Source: Cocleimonas sp. (GTDB taxonomy: Bacteria; Pseudomonadota; Gammaproteobacteria; Thiotrichales; Thiotrichaceae). Taken from it: a stretch of DNA of 9,747 nt. Below, one piece after another: positions 5,984 through 9,747 of this stretch. The stretch covers positions 1 to 9,747 of the forward strand of contig JAGLDT010000010.1 of the NCBI GenBank assembly GCA_023145485.1, written 5' to 3'. Position numbers and translations under genes: made by a program. The notes under the pieces were generated by a model that saw only the letters and a list, made by a program, of their open reading frames with translations, did not search any database and was not told where the DNA came from. Position 1 is the stretch's first letter. The number at the start of each line of letters is the position of its first letter.

Positions 5984-8707
5984 CTAATCTAATCTACCAT
6001 GACACTGCTTATATTTCTTTCCCGAGCCACAGGGGCAAGGTTTATTTCGTCCTACTTTTTTTTGTTGGCGTTTAAAAGGTTTCATTGCTTCTGGTTTTAA
6101 CTCTGTTCTTGAGTCACTGCCTAATGCGCTACTTCCTTCATGTAAAAGTTCGAGTTCACCCGATTGCTGGTTGGCTTTTTCGTAGCTTTCTTCAAGAGCT
6201 TGCACTTCTTCTGGCATAGTGATTTGCAAACGCGCTAGATAAACAATGACATCATTTTTAATTTTTGCCAATAAGTCCTCAAACAGCTCAAATGCTTCAC
6301 GTTTAAATTCTTGTTTAGGATTCTTTTGCGCATAACCGCGAAGTGCAACGCTTTGACGTAAATAGTCAATTGCGGCAAGATGTTCTTTCCATTGGGTATC
6401 TAGTACATGGAGCATCACATCACGCTCTAGACGACGCATGCTTTCTGAACTAATGATGTCTTCTTTAGCCTTTAATGACGTTGTAAGCTCTCCGTGGATG
6501 CGTTCACCGAGGGTTTCATCATATAAGTCATCATCTTTATCTAACCATCCTTGAATATCTAAATCTAAATCTAGTTCTTCTTTTAGTGCAACGGTTAGGC
6601 CTTTAATATCCCACTGCTCATCTAAGCTACCAGGTGGGACGTATTTTTCCATCGTGTTAAATGCAACGTCTTCAACCAATGCTTCAATGGTTTCACTGAC
6701 ATCTTCGGCTTCTAGTAGCTCTGAACGTTGTTCGTAAATAACTTTACGTTGGTCATTGGCAACATCATCGTATTCCAATAGGTTTTTACGAATGTCGAAG
6801 TTATGCCCTTCTACTTTACGCTGTGCATTTTCTATTGATTTGGAAACAATTTTGGCCTCAATAGCTTGTCCTTTTTCCATCCCTAGACGCTTCATCACTG
6901 CTTTGACTTTATCTGAAGCAAAGATACGCATCAGGTTGTCTTCTAAAGAGAGGAAGAAACGCGAAGAACCTGGATCACCTTGTCGCCCTGAGCGACCACG
7001 TAGCTGATTATCAACACGGCGTGATTCATGACGTTCTGTGCCAATAATATGTAAACCACCTGCTTTGAGTACCGCATCATGGCGTTGTTGCCAGTCTGAT
7101 TTAACTTTTTCTAGTACTTTTGGTTTTGGATTATCTCCCAGCGCACTGACTACTGCATCAAGCGAGCCACCTAAAACAATATCAGTACCACGCCCTGCCA
7201 TATTGGTTGCGATGGTGACTGCACTAGGGCGACCTGCATTTTCGATAATATGGGCTTCACGTTCATGCTGTTTGGCATTCAGTACTTCGTGTTTAACGTT
7301 GGCTTTTTTAAGTAAACCTGATAGTAATTCAGAGGTCTCAATTGATGCAGTACCCACTAGCATCGGCTGTTGTTTCTTTAATGAATGCTTAATTTCCAAG
7401 ACAATAGCATCGTATTTTTCTTCTTCAGAAAGATAGATAAGATCATTGCCATCCTCACGAATCATTGGCTCATTGGTTGGAATAACGACTACTTCAAGAT
7501 TATAAATGTCTTGTAATTCAAATGCTTCAGTATCCGCTGTACCAGTCATTCCTGATAGCTTGCCATATAAACGGAAATAGTTCTGGAATGTAATCGAGGC
7601 CATTGTCTGATTTTCAGGCTTGATTTCCACCCCTTCTTTGGCTTCAACGGCTTGATGCAATCCTTCTGACCAGCGCCTCCCTGGCATAGTACGCCCTGTG
7701 AATTCATCCACAATGATAATTTCATCATTACTAACGATATAATCAACATTAAGCTCAAATAAGACGTTAGCACGTAGGGCTGAATTCAGGTGATGGAGTA
7801 TTGAAATACTAGACGTGTCATACAAGCCTTCATCAGATGCTAATACGTCTATCTCTCGTAATAAATTTTCTGCTCGCTCATGACCATCATCGGTTAAATA
7901 AACTTGTTTGGACTTTTCATCAATACTGAAATCTCCAGGCGCTTCCTCATCATCAATAGGTTGTTGCTTTAAGCTCGGAATAATACTGTTAATGGAGGTG
8001 TAAAGGTCGGAGGAGTCTTCTGCTTGCCCTGAAATAATCAAGGGCGTTCTTGCTTCATCAATGAGGATAGAGTCAACCTCATCCACAACGGCATAATTTA
8101 AACCACGTTGCACTCTTTCTTCTAGGGTAAACGCCATATTATCGCGCAGATAATCAAAGCCAAATTCATTATTGGTTCCGTAGGTAATATCCGCGGCGTA
8201 AGCAGCTTGGCGTTTCTCATGCTCTAGTTGGCTAATAATAACCCCTGTGCTTAATCCAAGGAAATTATACAATTTTGACATGGTTTCAGCATCACGCTGC
8301 GCGAGGTAGTCATTGACAGTAATAACATGAACCCCTTTTCCAGCGAGGGCGTTAAGATAAACAGCCAGTGTTGCCACTAGGGTTTTACCTTCCCCTGTTT
8401 TCATTTCAGAAATTTTGCCATCATGCAAGACCATGCCACCGACCATTTGCACATCATAGTGACGCATATTGAGGGTGCGTTTACTAGCCTCACGTACAAC
8501 CGCAAAGGCCTCTGCTAGCAAATCATCGAGCTTTTCATCTTTCGCAAGGCGGTCTTTGAACTCTACTGTTTTTGCCTGTAATTGTTCATCACTTAATGCA
8601 CTGTATTGTTCTTCATAGGCATTAATGCCTGCAACTTTTTTAATATACGCTTTAACCAGACGGTCATTGCGACTGCCGAAGATTCTTTTGGCAACTGCTC
8701 CAATCAT
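5984..8707 (-). CDS. secA: Preprotein translocase ATPase SecA
   Basis: SecA binds SecYEG at the inner membrane and uses ATP to push unfolded preproteins into the periplasm. The 907-residue product is complete. Walker A is TGEGKT, with Lys108 and Thr109 at the E. coli positions. Walker B is VVDEVDSILIDEAR, with Asp209. Other motifs are TYGTNNEFGFDYLRDN (174-190), NMAGRGTDIVLGG and QLRGRSGRQGDPGSSRFFLS of the second ATPase domain. The helical scaffold and wing follow, and the C-terminal SEC-C zinc motif is C891-x-C893-x8-C902-H903, which also binds SecB and lipid. The start MIGAVAKRIFGSRNDRLVK matches the family. Its Shine-Dalgarno GGGGAG is 12 bases from the ATG, longer than usual, and partly inside a small hairpin. 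A 34-codon membrane-span ORF lies upstream in the likely leader, which suggests translational control as with secM in E. coli (inference). Confidence 0.98.
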   Translation of the reverse strand: MIGAVAKRIFGSRNDRLVKAYIKKVAGINAYEEQYSALSDEQLQAKTVEFKDRLAKDEKLDDLLAEAFAVVREASKRTLNMRHYDVQMVGGMVLHDGKISEMKTGEGKTLVATLAVYLNALAGKGVHVITVNDYLAQRDAETMSKLYNFLGLSTGVIISQLEHEKRQAAYAADITYGTNNEFGFDYLRDNMAFTLEERVQRGLNYAVVDEVDSILIDEARTPLIISGQAEDSSDLYTSINSIIPSLKQQPIDDEEAPGDFSIDEKSKQVYLTDDGHERAENLLREIDVLASDEGLYDTSSISILHHLNSALRANVLFELNVDYIVSNDEIIIVDEFTGRTMPGRRWSEGLHQAVEAKEGVEIKPENQTMASITFQNYFRLYGKLSGMTGTADTEAFELQDIYNLEVVVIPTNEPMIREDGNDLIYLSEEEKYDAIVLEIKHSLKKQQPMLVGTASIETSELLSGLLKKANVKHEVLNAKQHEREAHIIENAGRPSAVTIATNMAGRGTDIVLGGSLDAVVSALGDNPKPKVLEKVKSDWQQRHDAVLKAGGLHIIGTERHESRRVDNQLRGRSGRQGDPGSSRFFLSLEDNLMRIFASDKVKAVMKRLGMEKGQAIEAKIVSKSIENAQRKVEGHNFDIRKNLLEYDDVANDQRKVIYEQRSELLEAEDVSETIEALVEDVAFNTMEKYVPPGSLDEQWDIKGLTVALKEELDLDLDIQGWLDKDDDLYDETLGERIHGELTTSLKAKEDIISSESMRRLERDVMLHVLDTQWKEHLAAIDYLRQSVALRGYAQKNPKQEFKREAFELFEDLLAKIKNDVIVYLARLQITMPEEVQALEESYEKANQQSGELELLHEGSSALGSDSRTELKPEAMKPFKRQQKKVGRNKPCPCGSGKKYKQCHGRLD

Positions 8708-8719
8708 GATATTTGTTTT

Positions 8720-8735
8720 CTCCCCGGATTACCGG
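8720..8735 (-). promoter_or_regulatory. secA Shine-Dalgarno overlapped by a GC hairpin
   Basis: On the minus strand CCGG-TAAT-CCGG (8735-8724) can form a 4-bp all-GC stem. Its 3' arm takes the first two G of the secA Shine-Dalgarno GGGGAG (8725-8720). That site lies 12 bases from the ATG. Both points suggest modest, adjustable initiation. The stem is short and could be chance. Confidence 0.35.
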
Positions 8736-8760
8736 TATGTATTTATTTTTCACAAAGTCA

Positions 8761-8807
8761 AGGGTTAATCCTTTCACCCCTTAAAGATAATTACCCAGAT
8801 CAACCCT
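8761..8807 (-). promoter_or_regulatory. secA leader hairpin spanning the mini-ORF stop codon
   Basis: On the minus strand AGGGTTGATCT (8807-8797) pairs with GGATTAACCCT (8771-8761) over 11 bp, two of them G-U, with a 25-base loop. The mini-ORF stop (8776-8774) lies in the loop, next to the 3' arm. A ribosome finishing the mini-ORF would hold the hairpin open, so it could be a switch for secA translation. No T run follows, so it is not an intrinsic terminator. Confidence 0.45.
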
Positions 8808-8878
8808 GCAAGCATGGGGACAATTAAGAAAAAGACAAGCCTTACTCCCCGATAGATAAGCAACCCATTATAATACAT
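8774..8878 (-). CDS. 34-codon single-span membrane peptide upstream of secA
   Basis: An ATG at 8878 opens 34 codons ending in TGA, 66 bases before secA. The peptide starts MYYNGLLIYRGVR, then has one convincing membrane helix (LVFFLIVPMLAGLIWVIIF, residues 14-32) and ends KG. Arg10 and Arg13 before the helix would favour an N-in topology. It could be a small membrane protein or a leader peptide that senses translocation for secA, as SecM does in E. coli and VemP does for secDF2 in Vibrio. It has neither the SecM arrest pattern nor an RAPP-type motif. No good Shine-Dalgarno is seen, and the promoter at 8886-8914 would make it almost leaderless. A consensus TATAAT inside its first codons (8872-8867) is an alternative promoter that would leave it untranslated from its ATG. 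I judge it plausible rather than established. Confidence 0.42.
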   Translation of the reverse strand: MYYNGLLIYRGVRLVFFLIVPMLAGLIWVIIFKG

Positions 8879-8885
8879 TTTACTC

Positions 8886-8914
8886 ACTATATTTAGGCTT
8901 AACATTGCTGTTTA
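8886..8914 (-). promoter_or_regulatory. Probable promoter for the secA leader and secA
   Basis: On the minus strand TAAACA (8914-8909) and TATAGT (8891-8886) are 17 bases apart, giving a good sigma-70-type match. The start would be near 8879, immediately before the mini-ORF ATG at 8878 and about 170 bases before secA. A second -10, TATAAT (8872-8867), has only a poor -35 (TAAATA). The choice between the two decides whether the mini-ORF is on the message. Confidence 0.45.
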
Positions 8915-8988
8915 ACGCTCATTACTTCTCTGCTTAGAGTCAGTAGAATTGGCACAATGGACTAGGCGAAAGCGGGGTATGGTTGATT

Positions 8989-9025
8989 TGATAAGCTATA
9001 TTAATTCTAGGTGTTAAGCTTATTA
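8989..9025. repeat. Inverted repeat in the secA upstream region
   Basis: TGATAAGCT (8989-8997) faces AGCTTATTA (9017-9025): seven exact pairs (ATAAGCT/AGCTTAT) plus one G-T wobble and one A-T pair, with a 19-base spacer. It lies about 75 bases upstream of the predicted secA -35. A protein site is possible. It lacks a T run on either strand after the stem, so it is not a terminator. Confidence 0.35.
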
Positions 9026-9218
9026 AAAAAGACTAATAAAGGGGCAAAGTCGTTGGATGTAAACTAAGTTTCTACCGCGTATAAGTAGATTAAATTATCA
9101 ATTTCTATAATTTCGACTAAAAATAGAATGTTGTATTTTAATAACGAGTGTTTCATTAAATCTATCTTGTTAGAACGCGAATACATCATCAGTTACACCT
9201 CTTCATCATAAATCATCA

Positions 9219-9247
9219 TTGAAATACTCACTTGTTCTACGTAGATA
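9219..9247 (+). promoter_or_regulatory. Promoter candidate for the zinc-protease gene
   Basis: TTGAAA (9219-9224) matches the -35 consensus at five of six positions. TAGATA (9242-9247) is a fair -10 after a 17-base spacer. Transcription would begin near 9254, about 22 bases before the TTG start, leaving room for the AAGGAG site. Confidence 0.35.
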
Positions 9248-9264
9248 AAGGGTATTTTTTTAAT

Positions 9265-9270
9265 AAGGAG
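9265..9270 (+). promoter_or_regulatory. Shine-Dalgarno that fixes a TTG start
   Basis: AAGGAG ends 5 bases before TTG at 9276-9278. The first in-frame ATG is at 9294, 23 bases from this site and too far for it to serve. TTG is therefore the likely start codon, adding six residues before the ATG. Confidence 0.75.
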
Positions 9271-9275
9271 AAATT

Positions 9276-9747
9276 TTGCTAAATAGAACTGTTATGGGGT
9301 GGCGCGAATGGGTTGCGTTGCCTTCGCTAAACCTTCCTGCAATTAAAGCTAAAATAGATACGGGCGCAAGAACATCAGCATTACATGCCTTTAGAGTCAA
9401 GCGTATCAAGCGCAATCATTGTGATATCGTACAGTTTTCTCTACACCCTATCCAACGCAACCGTGACATTGTGCTCGATTGTGAGGCACCCTTACTTGAT
9501 GAACGTGCGGTTTGTAATTCAGGTGGACATTGGGAAAAACGCTATGTTATCCAAAGCGATCTTGAGGTAGGAGAAATAAAACTACCGATCGAAATCACCT
9601 TAACAGACCGCGATAATATGCGCTTTAGAATGTTGCTTGGTAGACAGGCATTACAGCAAAATAAAAAACTACTGATTGATCCGACTTATTCCTACCTAGC
9701 AGGCTCTGATGACATAACGAATAAAGAACTTATGAAAATGTACCCAG
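9276..9747 (+). CDS. Retropepsin-like 'ATP-dependent zinc protease' family protein, 3' end cut by the window edge
   Basis: 157 codons are visible from TTG at 9276. The family (Pfam Zn_protease, also known as RimB in pseudomonads) is small and has a retropepsin-like fold. In Pseudomonas RimB acts with RimK on glutamate tails of ribosomal protein S6. Seen here: MGWREWVALPSL at the start, the active-site-like KIDTGARTSALHA (26-38, Asp28-Thr-Gly), CEAPLLDERAV, SGGHWEKRYVIQ, LTDRDNMRFRMLLGR and the closing IDPTYSYLAG. That last motif is usually near the end of the protein, so only a short tail is missing unless there is a fusion. Identity to the family is firm. The substrate and the zinc or ATP need are not readable from sequence. 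A rimK-type ATP-grasp gene may follow beyond the edge (inference). It is divergent from secA. Confidence 0.9.
   Translation, partial: MLNRTVMGWREWVALPSLNLPAIKAKIDTGARTSALHAFRVKRIKRNHCDIVQFSLHPIQRNRDIVLDCEAPLLDERAVCNSGGHWEKRYVIQSDLEVGEIKLPIEITLTDRDNMRFRMLLGRQALQQNKKLLIDPTYSYLAGSDDITNKELMKMYP

Larger units (their letters stand above)
8879..9275. other. Gene-free divergent region between secA and the zinc-protease gene
   Basis: About 400 AT-rich bases with no convincing gene on either strand. It holds the secA promoter, one 9-bp inverted repeat (8989-9025), a short AT-rich repeat (AAATTA/TAATTT near 9093-9114) and the promoter and Shine-Dalgarno of the plus-strand gene. The minus strand has open runs of about 32 and 40 codons in one frame, broken by TAA and TAG. 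They are rich in Ile, Leu, Phe, Tyr and Lys, as AT-rich noncoding DNA often is. I see no RNA gene. Confidence 0.6.

Noticed and set aside
6756..7436. Plus-strand open frames of 83 and 132 codons inside secA, and others at 7546-7773 and 8606-8827
   Set aside because: They are antisense or out-of-frame shadows of secA or its leader, with no independent start signals and compositions rich in Ser, Arg and Cys typical of antisense reading.
9060..9290. Protein-like open runs of about 32 and 40 codons in one frame on the minus strand, separated by TAA and TAG, resembling a decayed gene
   Set aside because: They are dominated by Ile, Leu, Phe, Tyr and Lys as expected of AT-rich noncoding DNA, match no family I know, have no ribosome site, and the upstream run overlaps the control region and start of the plus-strand gene.
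9385..9570. Plus-strand 61-codon open frame
   Set aside because: It lies in the wrong frame inside the zinc-protease-family gene, whose frame carries all the family motifs.

Overview
The window looks like a chromosomal stretch from a moderately AT-rich gammaproteobacterium. The evidence is the canonical rpsP-rimM-trmD-rplS order, a SecA whose N-terminal numbering matches E. coli SecA residue for residue (K108, D209), an outer-membrane MlaA lipoprotein, and a zinc-protease-family gene of the kind often found beside rimK in this class. I cannot name a genus. No phage, transposase, CRISPR, tRNA or rRNA signal is visible.

Layout, left to right. (1) The 5' part of mlaA runs off the left edge (minus strand). 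(2) A membrane-anchored PAS-GGDEF-EAL protein (minus) has a degenerate GGDEF and an intact-looking EAL, so it is probably a c-di-GMP phosphodiesterase or sensor. (3) A strong hairpin terminator closes the ribosomal/tRNA-modification operon rpsP-rimM-trmD-rplS (minus), which is tightly packed and starts from a promoter near 4590-4620. (4) A control region with a long inverted repeat precedes a small, very basic, probably exported orphan protein (plus). Its stop codon lies 3 bases from the stop of a convergent Crp/Fnr-type regulator (minus, TTG start). (5) secA (minus, complete). (6) The secA leader holds a 34-codon single-membrane-span ORF, an 11-bp hairpin around its stop codon and a small hairpin touching the secA Shine-Dalgarno. 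(7) About 400 bases without a convincing gene. (8) A retropepsin-like 'ATP-dependent zinc protease' family gene (plus, TTG start) runs off the right edge.

Most of the window is housekeeping: translation (S16, L19, RimM, TrmD), protein export (SecA) and outer-membrane lipid asymmetry (MlaA). The c-di-GMP protein and the Crp/Fnr regulator are the signalling genes. The part most worth following is the secA leader. A hydrophobic mini-ORF whose translation would melt a hairpin just ahead of secA has the layout expected of a secretion-sensing leader peptide, though it shows no known arrest motif. The second candidate is the orphan basic secreted protein, with its near-leaderless promoter and ambiguous 3' reading frame.
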